Assembly (NCBI RefSeq): GCF_036327475.1
Contig: NZ_CP132913.1
Span: 620,001 to 684,000, forward strand
Length of the DNA stretch: 64,000 bases
Source: G036327475 sp036327475
GTDB taxonomy: Bacteria; Pseudomonadota; Gammaproteobacteria; Enterobacterales; Enterobacteriaceae
Direction of reading: 5' to 3'
In this document: positions 38,961 to 49,366 of the stretch, piece by piece
How positions within the stretch are numbered: the first letter of the stretch is position 1
Layout: each line of letters opens with the position of its first letter
Notes under the pieces: generated by a model
What the model was told of the DNA's origin: nothing
The model's input: only the letters and a program-made list of their open reading frames with translations
Database searches by the model: none
Position numbers and translations under genes: made by a program

Positions 38961-39350
38961 CCGGCGATAATGAAACGAGCGGGATGAAAGCGCAGCACTG
39001 CCAGCGCAAACTGGCTGGCGCACTCCCTTCAGTTTTATGCAACAACTAAGTGGGACACGCGCAGGAAATTACCGACCGTCGCACGCCTAAAAGGGCACCA
39101 TCAGGGCACCATCGCGGCGGCGAACGGCAAAGGTTAGAGCATGTTTGCGTGCGGCACCGGATGGCGAGCCTGTCGGTGCGCGCAATGACCACGTTCCAAT
39201 TGCCTGCTTAGCAAGCGCTGTCCTGTTCAATCGGCGTTAGCCACTGCCACCCATGGACAGGCCGATTGCGGCCTGTGGCTGAAATCTTCAACTACCGATG
39301 GTCAGCCTGGCTCAAGCACTTTAATCAACCATTAGCCTAACCCGCGGTCA
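38961..39350. repeat. ldtD-mukB junction with an 11-bp tandem duplication
   Basis: AGGGCACCATC is tandemly duplicated at 39092-39113. The rest is decayed DNA between the start of ldtD and the end of mukB with no recognised segment. Confidence 0.5.
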
Positions 39351-42300
39351 AAAATCTCAGCCGGCCTGACTGTTGGTCTCGGTTAAGGCAGTCGACGGCG
39401 ACACGGCCTGCTGCTTCGGCGCCAAAGTCGCGCAATTCCACCGCGTGTACATGCTCTTGATTATCGAATACCTTACGCATCAGTTTATAAGCAGTCCCTT
39501 TCTCCGGACGGATATTTTCCGGCGCGGCGATGGATTTGTATCCAGGTACGTGGCTTCATCCAGAAATAACAATTGGTACGGGGAGATATCTTTCCGCGCA
39601 GTCGGCCGGATTCCTCTTCCCAGCTTTGCAGTACTATCACCAGGATCGACATAAACGTCAGGTTCTGACTGCTGACAGGTTCTGATGCTGCTCTTGCTGC
39701 TCGCTTAACACATCTAACAACGTCGTATTGGCCTCGCGCACGCTGACTTTCAGGTGCACGCTCTTTACTTGACCGAAACTGACAGTCTACAACCCTTGAT
39801 TGAGCAAGTGAATACGATTCACCTCGCGCTTGGTAGTCTTACAGATAATGTTAGCAACGCTTTTGGAGCTGATAGCCAGTTTCTGTGCGCAGGCGCTCAA
39901 CTCTTCCGTTAGGCGATTGCGCTCACTTTCCGTCTGCTCAATGGCTTCCATCCGGGTCGTCAGTACAGATAATATCTCGATGAATGCGCTCGCACAGATG
40001 TTCGTGAACCGTAATAATAAAGAATTAGATCTTACGCCCTAGCCGCTTTGGATCTTCCGACAGTCGCAGCACATCGCGCAGATGTTCGTTATCCGCCACC
40101 GCGAGGCGCAGCGCGCCCAGCGCTTTATCTGAGCTTTTCCTGACATGGAGCGCAGATCCTCGGCTTCCATATAAGCCAGCTCACGACGGTGCAGGCGGCA
40201 CTTCCACGCCATTTTCCTTCACTAGGCGCAGCACTGCGCGCCAGCCGGCCTTGGTGCTGACCACCTGTTCGCAAGTTTAATAATAATCACGCTCCAGATT
40301 GCGAAATTTTTTCTGTAAAGCGTCCATTTTCCACTTCGTAGAACATCAGCTGTTTTCCAGCTTGTTGCAGCGATCACAGTTCTGACTTAGAACCATATGC
40401 AGCTGATCCTGGCACTCGCGAGCGCGCTTCCGCATTAGCATCGGCCTGCTGCCGCGCCTGGCGCTGGGTCTGCTGCGCCTGTTCATAGTCGGCGCACAAT
40501 TCGTGCTGCTCGGGGTCACTTTGCAGCATCACCGCCAGCGGCTCAAGTTGTTTTGGAACTTTTGGTGCTGACTCAAATAACGTGCCGCTTCCTGCGCGCC
40601 CTGCTAGTCGTCCTGTATCATCTCCAATTGGTCCTGCAACCGCTCATCCAGCAGGACACCGAGCCTTGGAATAAGCCGGTTGAGCAGTTGCAGCTCCTCA
40701 CGTGCCTGATCGTATTGCTGCTGATTTCGCTCATGGTGGTCGCTAAGTTCACGCTCCAACTCGCCGCGCCGGACGTTGAGCGCGCGTATGTCCGCTTTCG
40801 CCTTGAATGCCACCACCAGGTGAGCGCCGATAAAGCGGCTGAACGCCTGATGCTAACGCTGAATTTTTGCACGCTGAACGAGAGTGTGGCGTAACGTTCC
40901 GCCAGTACATTGTGCTCGGTGGTGAAATTTCCAGCCGGTTTTCGCACGCGGCGCGGTCGAAGGGCGGCACTGCAAAAAAGAGCGAGTAGCGCCACTGGCG
41001 ATCCGACACTTTGATCAGTACCACAACTGGAGTTCTTCCACGCCGCCGAATACATCATCGTCGAACGACCGTGGATTCACTTCAATGAATAGAGGTTGTT
41101 CTGGCAATCCTCCAGATCATCCAGCTGTTGGCGCAACAGATCCAGCACCACAATCGCGTGGCGCGCTGAAAATACGGCGCATCGTCAAGCGTCACGTCAT
41201 CATAAATCTCCGAGAGAAGCACACTTTCCGAAACGTTCTGCCGGCATGGTTAGGCGGCTATCCTCTGTGCCGCCAAACTGGCTAAGACGTTCGATCTATA
41301 CCCCGATACGCCCGCTCACGCTCCAACAGGAGCTGCATGGTATCCGTCACCTGGCGGCTTGTTGGTCAGCGCTTCGCCACTCTGCTCACTTAGTGCCGTC
41401 ATGGCATCCTACGCCGCCAGCCAGGCCGTGGCGAGCGCGGTAAGTTCTTCGATGCGCGCGGTGGTTTCTTCCAATATCTGGCACAGTGTCAAGCGGCGCT
41501 CTCCAACCTCAGATACCGTCTCAGACAGCGTTTAGACCCATACCTCCAGTTCCTGCTGCATCGTGTCGAGGGCCTCGGCAGGATATCTTGACCCATACGC
41601 TTGTAAAATTCCTATAGTAACCGTTCGGTGTCCTGCTGTTTGCACAGCCGCTACTCTCTCTAGCTTGTACTCTCTCTAGCTTGTTAAGCTAACTGCGCAG
41701 GGCGTTTTCACCACTAAGCCATCGGTCTGTTCAAAAGACTGCTGGCCATCTTGGCCATGTTCATTTTTGCTCAATGACTCAGCAGGTGTTCGGTTGCTTC
41801 CTGTTTGCGCGCCTTGAGCATGCTCAGCGCCTTGTAGTACCTGCTAATAATCCGCTAGCTGGCTTTTAGTTCATCCACCTCAACTCGGTCACCTCCAGTC
41901 ACGCTTCGTTCTCTTGCTATTGCTCGGCGGATTTGTTACTTCATTTTGTTTTTCCGGGCGGAAAGTCAGCTCCTCCAAGTCTGACTGATAACGGCCGATT
42001 TTTTCCTACTGTCGTATCGCGGTCCGCACTAAATTCAGGTGATCGCTGGCGGCCTGGTAATCGATTTCTGAACCTGATTCGCCGCCACTGATTTCCGACA
42101 GCGTCCGAGCTATATCGACGTGGCGATACCCCTCGTACAAATCGTGGCGCAGCATCAAGGCATCGTCGTCTCTATGCAGGCGCTGTTGTTGGCGTGGCGC
42201 ATATAATCTGCTGCAACGTACGCATGAGCTTCTAATATTATATGCTTGAATGATCTCTATATTGCGTGACTTGAATGGCCTCCAACGTTAAGCGATTTTC

Positions 42301-42720
42301 TTCCATGTTCTGAAATGCCTTACGCACGCCGCTGATTTCCAGCAACAAATGGGCGCGCAGCTGATTAGTCGGTCATGGCGTTGAACTGCTTGAACAGTAC
42401 GCCTTCTATAGTTTCAACTAACTCTTTAAGCTCTTGCAGTGGCAGTACGCGCGCCTGGAGATCGCCAAAAATCATCGTCAAGATCTCGGTGGGGTTATTT
42501 TCGGCAGCTCATGGATCATGAACGACTTGATATCTATATTGCGATCACGGCTGGTTATCTGCTGCAGGCGCACGCCGACCAGTACGCGCCAATGGCAGGA
42601 GTTGACGACTTCTCGCGCCGAGTAGTACACTCCGGTGTACAGCTTGCCGTTCCAAAATTACGGGCGAAAGCGGTTCCACTTGACAAGCGTCAGTGAGCGG
42701 AATTTGCCATGCTCAATCAT
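39351..42720 (-). pseudogene. mukB: Broken chromosome-partition SMC protein MukB
   Basis: MukB is the SMC-type ATPase of the MukBEF condensin. It starts correctly, MIEHGKFRSLTLVKWN, then a stop. Coiled-coil fragments in many frames fit E. coli MukB: KVSDRQWRYSLFF, LSERYATLSFSVQKF-type, MVAFKAKADIRALNVRRGEL, LLNRLIPRLGVLLDERLQDQ. The end gives APENIRPEKGTAYKLMRKVF then DNQEHVHAVELRDF. The 3.4 kb left is shorter than the normal 4.46 kb and riddled with stops. A 16-bp duplication is at 41652-41683. Confidence 0.93.
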
Positions 42721-43400
42721 ACCTGTTCGTCTTCAAGGCCATCCGCGCTTTCGTCGGCAATCGCTTCATTTTCACATCGTTTGCATCCTGATCATCACAG
42801 AGCGATAAAGCGTTCTTCAGCGGCATCGCCCCGCCGTCGCGAATCATCTGCAGTTGCGCTTCGCGCGGATCATCGCCAGCGCGCACATCGGCACCAAAGC
42901 GAAAAACCGATTCCGCAATGTGGAATTTGCTGGAGTTATTGCCCATAAACCAGACTATACTCAGTCGGCGCAGGCGGCGAAGGGAGGCGCGCACTTTCTC
43001 CTGTAACTTTTGCCTGAGCTTTAACAATTTGTTCTTACTCGGCCAGTCTCAATAAACTCAATAGTTTATCGCACAAGTTCCTGTTGGCTGAAAATACCTT
43101 CATGTGGCAGCCTTTCAGGGCTCAGATACAAATAGCAGAGGATTTTGCCGACCATCATATCCAGTACCGATAACACTGAGCGCAGATAAAAGAGCCCTTC
43201 CGGCGCGCACAGTAGCTCCACATTACAGCGGAGGTAGAAGCCTTCCAGTTCCTCCTGAAATCCATCAGAAAGACATGATTATACAAAATTCTTCAATGCC
43301 GACATGGCGGCCGGAGCGTAGCTTGCTGTCCAAGGCCGAAAATAACGAGTTGGACAGCGCTTTTTACCGGCAAACTTTCTTCAATACTCATTGATAGCAT
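42713..43400 (-). pseudogene. mukE: Broken condensin subunit MukE
   Basis: MukE is a kite subunit bridging MukF and MukB. The frame starts MSIEESLPVKSAVQLVIF, then in another frame FLMDFQEELEGFYLRCNVEL and LDMMVGKILCYLYLSPERLP. The C-terminal third is open (QKLQEKVRASLRRLRRLSIV, FRFGADVRAGDDPREAQ). Several codons around TLIPRS are deleted and frames shift twice. Confidence 0.92.
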
Positions 43401-44281
43401 AGGCCCCGCACCTCCAAAATCGTTGATTACACGCCAGTGTGCGGGTAACGTGCCAGTCATAGCCAATCTACAGATCGATCGCACATTAGCCCTAACTAAT
43501 AATCCGATCCAGCTTATTTTGCAGATTAAGAACAAATTATCGACGAATTGCAGTTCAATGGTCTAGGGTCGCATCCTGGATGCGCAACAGGTTGGCTGAA
43601 GCTTGTCCACAGCTGCTTCCAGTGTGTCTTGCAGCTCACGCAGCATGTCGAAGGTTTCCGTAACAGTGATCTGCAGTTTGGAGATGGCAGCACACTAGCC
43701 TTGACTAAGCAGCGCGGCAATATCCTGTTTCACCCATGATGCGATGGGTCATATCGATACTGTCGAAAATTTCTGTCACCGAATATTCCAGCGCAAACAC
43801 ATGTCGGTGCCAGTGAAATTCATCGCCGTCTTCTTTCGACGCATCCGCCACCCGTTTAACTCTTGCGCAATAATGGACGGTTGGACCGGCAGCTGTAGCG
43901 CGGAGGTTTCTTCACTGGATCTTGAATGTAATAATCGCTAATGCCAATACCGAGTGGCGTCAGGCGGTAAATGGCGTTCCATTTCGCCAGCTCGCTGATA
44001 AAACGTTTAGCAGACGCTGACGCACCAGATCATTGGTGGCGTTGTTGACGCGCACGCTTACGGTTTCCTGAGTCTGTTCAAGCCCTCCGCTGACGTAGCG
44101 GAACGCATCCACCAATTGCATCCACCAATTCCCTTCATTATATTTCACTATCCATGCGCTAGCTATTGAGCATGGCGATGGCCAGCAAAAGGCCGGCCGT
44201 CAATGGACAGAAATAATGAGAAATCATTCTTCTTGGCCCAGTTGACTAGTTCCGGTACAGTCTCTTGGAAAATTCACTCAT
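43385..44281 (-). pseudogene. mukF: Broken kleisin subunit MukF
   Basis: MukF is the kleisin of MukBEF. It begins MSEFSKRLYRN by a slipped frame of SQ-TVPELV, with VNWAKKNDFSLFLSID in another. A 13-bp tandem copy (44105-44130) breaks VDAFRYVSGGLEQTQETV, which continues NNATNDLVRQRLLN. The end matches GTLPAHWRVINDFG. It is 0.9 kb against 1.32 kb in E. coli. Bases 43906-44246 are the source of the copy at 22629-22980. Confidence 0.93.
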
Positions 44282-44289
44282 AGCGCACC

Positions 44290-45012
44290 CTTCTGATCTG
44301 AGTTTACGCGCCATCACGTGGAGTTGTTCCATCACCAGCAGCGCAGCAAATTCATCCCTGTTGTTGCTGTTTATTCTGCAGATAATCATGAAACACCCGC
44401 ACGCCGCTTTTGCCTATTGGCTGTAGTCTCATTTTTCCAAATTAGAGATACACGTCGTCGGGATCGCAAGGATGGTTGAGCATTAACGACCGTTCTTCCT
44501 TTTCGGCATATTCGGCATACCGGCTGCGACAAAGTCATGCCCAATAGAATGTTGCGCATCACCAGGCAGTGTTAAAACATTAATGACAACGCGCCACATC
44601 CCGTGTCAAGTACTGATTAAGTATTTGCAACAACGCTTCGGGCTGCGCGACCCATTCCAGTACAACATGATACAATATCGGATCGGCAGGACTTTCCAAA
44701 TGCGTTGTGATATCCTGCATCGTGTATCCATGCAAAAGCACCGCTCCAGCGCTATCGCCTGCTGTCGCGCGCAGTCCATCATTTGCGCCGACAGATTGTA
44801 CAGCACACCTCATGTCCCGGAGCCGCCAGTTAGGCGGACATGCGTTCTTCACCGCCGCCGGCGTTTAATATGGACAACGGCTGCTGTGGCAGCTGTGCCG
44901 GCAGACCCTGAAGATCTTGCCATAAGACCGCCTGACGGATCTTTCCTTTCGCAGCACCGTAGATGTTGCACGCGAATTTTTCGACGATATCGTCGAAATT
45001 GCGATCCTGTAT
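44290..45012 (-). pseudogene. cmoM: Broken tRNA carboxymethyluridine methyltransferase CmoM
   Basis: CmoM methylates cmo5U34 to mcmo5U in tRNA. The expected start codon reads ATA, followed by QDRNFDDIVEKFACNIYGAA and RQAVLWQDLQGLPAQLPQQP, matching E. coli. The SAM motif appears as LNAGGGEE where E. coli has LDAGGGEGQTA. Later pieces: LYNLSAQMMDCARQQAIAL, ITTHLESPADPILYHVVLEW. Frames change several times. Confidence 0.9.
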
Positions 45013-45151
45013 TATTAAAGACTCCGGTCGGCCACAGAAGATGTTTTGTCGCCGGTGGACGCGGCTTATTTGTCACAGACTAACGTAAAATGAATCATCT
45101 AAGCGCCGGACTGCGGCTGGTTGATTATATTTTCAATCGGAGCGATACGCC

Positions 45152-45979
45152 ATGCTGTTTACTTTGAAAAAATTCATCGGTGGTCTGTTGTTACCGTTAC
45201 CGCTGCTGCTGTTGGTGATGGGTTCCGGGCTGGTGTTGCTATGGCTGAACCGCGGGCCGAAAATCGCTAGGCTGCTATTGTCCGTAGGCTGGCTGTTGTT
45301 GCTGGCGTTGAGCCAGCAACCGGTTGCCGACCGCCTGCTGGCCCCGCTGGAGGTCCATTATCCCACGTGGCAACCACGCGGTGAAACCGTAAAGTGGATT
45401 GTTGTCCTGGGTGGGGGGTATACCTGGAATCCCAATTGGTCACCCAGCGCCAATTTAATTAACAATAGTTTGCCACGTGTGACGGAGGGGATCCGTCAAT
45501 GGCGCGCCCACCCTGGCGCGATGATGGTGTTTACCGGCGCAGCCGCGCCCGGTAATCCTATCAGCAGCGCCGAGGCCGCCTCGCGCGTGGCGCAGAGTTT
45601 GGGGGTGCCGGCATCGGCCATTGTGGTGCTCGATAGCCCGCGGGACACCCGTCAGGAAGCGGCAAACGTCGCTATGCTGGTGGGGCAAGCGCCGCTGATG
45701 CTGGTCACCTCAGCCAATCATCTGCCACGGGCGATGGGCTTTTTTACCGCTGCAGGTCTTAAGCCGCTGCCGGTGCCGGCAAATCAGCTTGCAATCGCGA
45801 GCCCACTGCAGCCGCAGGAAAAGATATTGCCCTCGCCACTGTGGTTGAGCCACAGCGAGCGCATCTGGTATGAAACCCTCGCCCAAGCCTGGCAATGGCT
45901 GCTGGACATTGCGGATCGCGCCGCGCCGTCCGGGAACCGCGGCCCTGCGCCGGTCAAAGATGATGACGTGAGGAATTGA
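45152..45979 (+). CDS. elyC: Envelope biogenesis factor ElyC (DUF218)
   Basis: ElyC (YcbC) is an inner membrane DUF218 protein needed for normal peptidoglycan assembly at low temperature, linked to the lipid carrier. The 275 residues (E. coli 259) hold two N-terminal membrane helices and the DUF218 core: WIVVLGGGYTWNPNWSPSAN, GAMMVFTGAAAPGN, EAASRVAQSLGVPASAIVVL, TSANHLPRAMGFF. The C-terminal tail is longer and different from E. coli. The stop codon lies in the first unit of a 20-bp triplet repeat. It is divergent from dead cmoM. Confidence 0.93.
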   Translation: MLFTLKKFIGGLLLPLPLLLLVMGSGLVLLWLNRGPKIARLLLSVGWLLLLALSQQPVADRLLAPLEVHYPTWQPRGETVKWIVVLGGGYTWNPNWSPSANLINNSLPRVTEGIRQWRAHPGAMMVFTGAAAPGNPISSAEAASRVAQSLGVPASAIVVLDSPRDTRQEAANVAMLVGQAPLMLVTSANHLPRAMGFFTAAGLKPLPVPANQLAIASPLQPQEKILPSPLWLSHSERIWYETLAQAWQWLLDIADRAAPSGNRGPAPVKDDDVRN

Positions 45980-46037
45980 ATGGACGGCATCCTCCTTGAA
46001 TGGACGGCATCCTCCTTGAATGGACGGCATCCTCCTT
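45976..46037. repeat. Three 20-bp tandem repeats at the elyC stop
   Basis: TTGAATGGACGGCATCCTCC is repeated three times, plus two further bases. The elyC stop TGA (45977-45979) is in the first unit, so the protein is unaffected by copy number changes after it. Spacerless, so not a CRISPR. Confidence 0.96.
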
Positions 46038-46169
46038 CGGCCCAGTTGGCGTGGCCACGTCGCCAGGCCGGCACAGCTGCAGGCTTGATGTCCGGACACG
46101 GATCGCTCCGGGCACCCCATCGAGCTGAACCCTTCGTGCTACCAGCCTCGTGACACCGCTGCTTGCCGC

Positions 46170-46940
46170 ATTAGTCAAGCCACGGGATCAGTTCGCGTCC
46201 CGCGCGCACGAACAGGTCGTGGTTTAACTGGTCGGTGTGAATATAGCGCGCCGCCTCTCCCAGATGGCACACAACCAGCGCCGGCAAAAACGCCTCCGCC
46301 ACCGGCGCGCGGCTTGAAACAGTAGCGCTTCACTCATCCCTTGGTTGCTGCGGAGATTCTTAATCATACCGCGCAACGACAGGTTCCACGTGCCGGTTAC
46401 CTCTCCCTTCGTTGAAATCGTCAAAGAGCCGCGGCAAACACACTGCCTGATGCGGAACGGCAATGCTCAATCGCCATGGAAAAGCAGCGGCTCCGAGGCT
46501 TTATTCAGGGTTGACCAGATTACCCCGATCCGCTGTGAATACCATGCAGGTCAGTGATTCTCCTTGGTACTGTCGACGGCCCTACCAGGCCGTGGCTATC
46601 GATGCGGTGCCAGTCGAAGATGCCACTGACGAGCTACTCCTGAAGCTGCTGCCAGTAAGAGCAGCTCTTTATGTGGGAAAATGTTAGTAAAATCAAGCCA
46701 CATCCCGTCGGCAACCGTATCTCTCCCTCCCGGACCAGCATAGACAGCTTATAGGCTTCCTGCTGGATTCGATGCCTGAACACAAATAGTTTTTCACTAT
46801 CAGGGACGGCGCATGGCTCTCCCTCTCGCAATAGCATACAAGTTGGGCATAAGGTGCTCGCTGATGCGTTCAAGCCGACTCAACAGCCCCAAAAACGGCG
46901 CTTAACTCAACATGTAATTGTTCCATAACATCAATGACCT
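46170..46940 (-). pseudogene. ycbJ: Broken YcbJ (phosphotransferase-like)
   Basis: YcbJ is an aminoglycoside-phosphotransferase-like protein of unknown role, between kdsB and elyC in E. coli. The minus strand gives NLSLRGMIKNLRSNQG where E. coli has NFCLRSMLKDSRSDQ, then RRWLCAIWERRRAIFTPTS against RRWLYVLWDEVAQLVNTG. Earlier pieces (REGEIRLPTGCGLI like SGTVRMPTIYGV) occur near 46700. Frames shift repeatedly. Confidence 0.78.
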
Positions 46941-47085
46941 TATGCTCGGCGCAGGATTAGGCCATCGCCCTGTACGGCACAAGCTGATACTATGGGGGAA
47001 TGATCTAAAGATCGCGTTAGATTAAATAAAGGCGGGAAATCGGCGTGGAAATCTCGATTGGCCCGTTCCGTACAATACGAGACGG

Positions 47086-47841
47086 TTATTCCAATTGCTG
47101 TTGCAGCAAGCGAACCTGCGTCAACTCTTCCGGCGTGTCTACTCCCATGCCGGGCGCTGTGCTTGCTACCGCGACATGTATTTTCTCTCCATACCACAAG
47201 ACGCGCAGCTGTTCGAGGATCTCGATCTTTTCCAGCGGGCTGGTCGACCAGCTGACATAGCGGCGGATGAAGTCGGCACGGTAAGCATAAATACCAATAT
47301 GACGCAGAAGACCGCGGGAGCAGTGCTCGTGGCTGCGGGCAAACCCTTCACGATCCCAGGGGATCGTAGCGCGCGAGAAATAAAGCGCGTAACCGCGCGC
47401 ATCCACTACCACTTTGACCACGTTGGGATTGAATGCCTCCTCCGCCGTGGTGATAGGGACCGCCAACGTGGCCATACCGGCATTGACGCCCGCCAGATTA
47501 TCCGCTACCTGGCGAATGATTTGCGGCGGAATGAGTGGTTCGTCCCCCTGCACGTTAATGATTATCCTATCGTCGGCGAAGTCGTATTTGTCGATAACCT
47601 CTTGGAGCCGCTCGGTGCCGGACTGATGATCCGGGCTGGTCAAACACGCTTCGCCGCCGGCCAGCTCTACCGCCTCGACCACACCGGCATGATCGGTGGC
47701 GACAATGACCCGATCGGCGCCGGAAACTTGCGCCCGTTCCATGACGCGCACCACCATGGGTTTGCCGTTGATATCCACCATCGGCTTACCGGGCAGGCGA
47801 CTGGAAGCGAAACGGGCTGGAATAATGGCGATGAAACTCAT
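47086..47841 (-). CDS. kdsB: CMP-KDO synthetase
   Basis: KdsB activates KDO with CTP for the inner core of lipopolysaccharide. The 251 residues match the family length. Conserved segments: IIPARFASSRLPGKPMVDIN (nucleotide-binding P-R--S-R-P-K), VQGDEPLIPP near 98, and GIYAYRADFI. The start ATG overlaps the stop of ycaR by four bases (ATGA), so the two are translationally coupled. Confidence 0.97.
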   Translation of the reverse strand: MSFIAIIPARFASSRLPGKPMVDINGKPMVVRVMERAQVSGADRVIVATDHAGVVEAVELAGGEACLTSPDHQSGTERLQEVIDKYDFADDRIIINVQGDEPLIPPQIIRQVADNLAGVNAGMATLAVPITTAEEAFNPNVVKVVVDARGYALYFSRATIPWDREGFARSHEHCSRGLLRHIGIYAYRADFIRRYVSWSTSPLEKIEILEQLRVLWYGEKIHVAVASTAPGMGVDTPEELTQVRLLQQQLE

Positions 47842-48020
47842 AAATTGATCTCGTCCAATGTGATGGTGCGCGCTTCGTTCTCCAGCAGCACAGGGATACC
47901 GTCGCGCAAGGGATAAGCCAACGCATCGGACTTACAAATCAGTTCTTGTCGTTCTTTGTTGTAATAAAGTTTTCCGTTACAGACCGGGCAAGCGACGATT
48001 TCCAATAAGCGATGATCCAT
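47838..48020 (-). CDS. ycaR: YcaR, Trm112-like zinc-ribbon protein
   Basis: YcaR is a 60-residue UPF0434/Trm112-like protein, function not settled. It begins MDHRLLEIVACPVCNGKLYY with CPVC and the later LICKSDALAYPLRDGIPVLL typical of the family. An ATTCCTCC-complement (GGAGGAAT) site precedes this ATG; the longer frame upstream starting MCRYAHGG is not family-like. It overlaps kdsB. Confidence 0.94.
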   Translation of the reverse strand: MDHRLLEIVACPVCNGKLYYNKERQELICKSDALAYPLRDGIPVLLENEARTITLDEINL

Positions 48021-48355
48021 GATTCCTCCATGGGCATACCTGCACAAAGGATGATGGTGCAGAGAATAGCATAAAAAGCACTGGGCCGGAAATCATCGCC
48101 GGCAATCGTTGTCGCCTATTGCAGCATCTGCTGATAATCGTCATTTTTATGCAGATGCTATGATATGTCGCCGGTATGAAGAGTAGTACTTTTGTAAATC
48201 AAATCACACTTTAAACATTTATAGCCTAAAACGTTAAACAAAATCATTGCTCTTTTCGTTGATTTTAGCCGCTAAATCATTGCTCGGACAACCAGGTTAA
48301 CCCACATTAATCGGGTCGTTTGTTTCTCTGCTCTTCAGCACTGAGCTGCCGCGAG
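48021..48355. other. Gap where ycaQ is missing
   Basis: In E. coli ycaQ (1.2 kb) lies between lpxK and ycaR. Here only 335 bases separate them, with no readable YcaQ segment. The gene, a DNA crosslink glycosylase, appears deleted. The interval probably holds the ycaR-kdsB promoter. Confidence 0.6.
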
Positions 48356-49366
48356 TTACGTTTTTGCACAGCTGTTGGCAACTTGATAGCGCTGAATGGC
48401 CCGCTCAACCGGCGTCAGCAGACGTTGCTGCGGCCCCTTGGGCAGTTGCGCGTCGACCGGCAGATACCACCAATTCGTACGAGCAAAGGAGCGGCATTTA
48501 ACCGCGTCCTTTTCGGTCATCAGCAACTGCTCATCCGGTGCGGCCAGTGCGTCGAGCATTTGCTGCCGGTAGGCCTGATGATCGCCAAACGCTACTTCCC
48601 GCACCGGCGTTACGCCGCCTGCGCGTACCGTGGCAAAAAAGCGCGGTGGATGTCCAATACCGGCCATCGCCACCACAGGCGTCAAACTGGAAAGTGTGCA
48701 ACGTTCACCCGTCAGCAAATTGACGGGTGCACCGGCGACAAGCCGCATCGGCACCTCGCCATGACGCGCTTCGCCGCCATTGACGATGATCGCCTGCACC
48801 TGCTGTAGACGGTCGGCCCTTTCACGCATAGGGCCAGCTGGCAGCCACCAGCCATTGCCGAACCGACGCTCGCCGTCGATAAGCACCCACTCGATATCCC
48901 GCCCAAGCGCATAATGCTGCAAACCGTCGTCGGTCACCACGACGTCCAGAGGCTGTGCGCGCAGCAGTGCCGCTACCGCTTCGGCGCGATGGGGCGCCAC
49001 CGCAACCGGCGCCCCGGTTCGCTGCCAGATTAACAACGGCTCGTCACCGCACTGCTCGCTGGTGGTGGTAGCGTCCAGCAGCAGTGGATACTGCGCTACA
49101 CGTTTGCCGTAGCCGCGGGATACCACACCGACCCGCCAGCCGCGTGCTTGCAGTTGCGTCACCAGCCATAGCACCACCGGCGTTTTGCCGTTGCCGCCGA
49201 CGGTCAAGTTGCCAACCACAACAATCGGCAGCGAAAAGCGATGAACTTTCCGCCAGCCGTGGCGATAGCTGTAACGAATTAGCGCCGTTACCAGGCCATA
49301 CAGCCAGGAAAACGGCAGCAGCAGCAGATACAGAGGCGAGGCGCCTGACCAGATGCGGGCAATCAT
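48356..49366 (-). CDS. lpxK: Tetraacyldisaccharide 4'-kinase
   Basis: LpxK phosphorylates the lipid A precursor at the 4' position, on the cytosolic face of the inner membrane. The 336 residues have an N-terminal membrane anchor (SPLYLLLLPFSWLYGLVTAL) and a P-loop in VVVGNLTVGGNGKTPVVLWL near 51-70. VVVTDDGLQHYALGRDIEWV and LMTEKDAVKC are family blocks. Start overlaps the msbA stop by four bases, so msbA-lpxK form an operon. Confidence 0.97.
   Translation of the reverse strand: MIARIWSGASPLYLLLLPFSWLYGLVTALIRYSYRHGWRKVHRFSLPIVVVGNLTVGGNGKTPVVLWLVTQLQARGWRVGVVSRGYGKRVAQYPLLLDATTTSEQCGDEPLLIWQRTGAPVAVAPHRAEAVAALLRAQPLDVVVTDDGLQHYALGRDIEWVLIDGERRFGNGWWLPAGPMRERADRLQQVQAIIVNGGEARHGEVPMRLVAGAPVNLLTGERCTLSSLTPVVAMAGIGHPPRFFATVRAGGVTPVREVAFGDHQAYRQQMLDALAAPDEQLLMTEKDAVKCRSFARTNWWYLPVDAQLPKGPQQRLLTPVERAIQRYQVANSCAKT

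Noticed and set aside
45976..46037. Three 20-bp repeats considered as a CRISPR array
   Set aside because: The units are directly joined with no spacers and no cas genes are nearby; a tandem duplication explains it.
47095..47916. 273-codon plus-strand frame
   Set aside because: Lies opposite kdsB and ycaR, which are clearly real; a shadow of GC-rich coding DNA.
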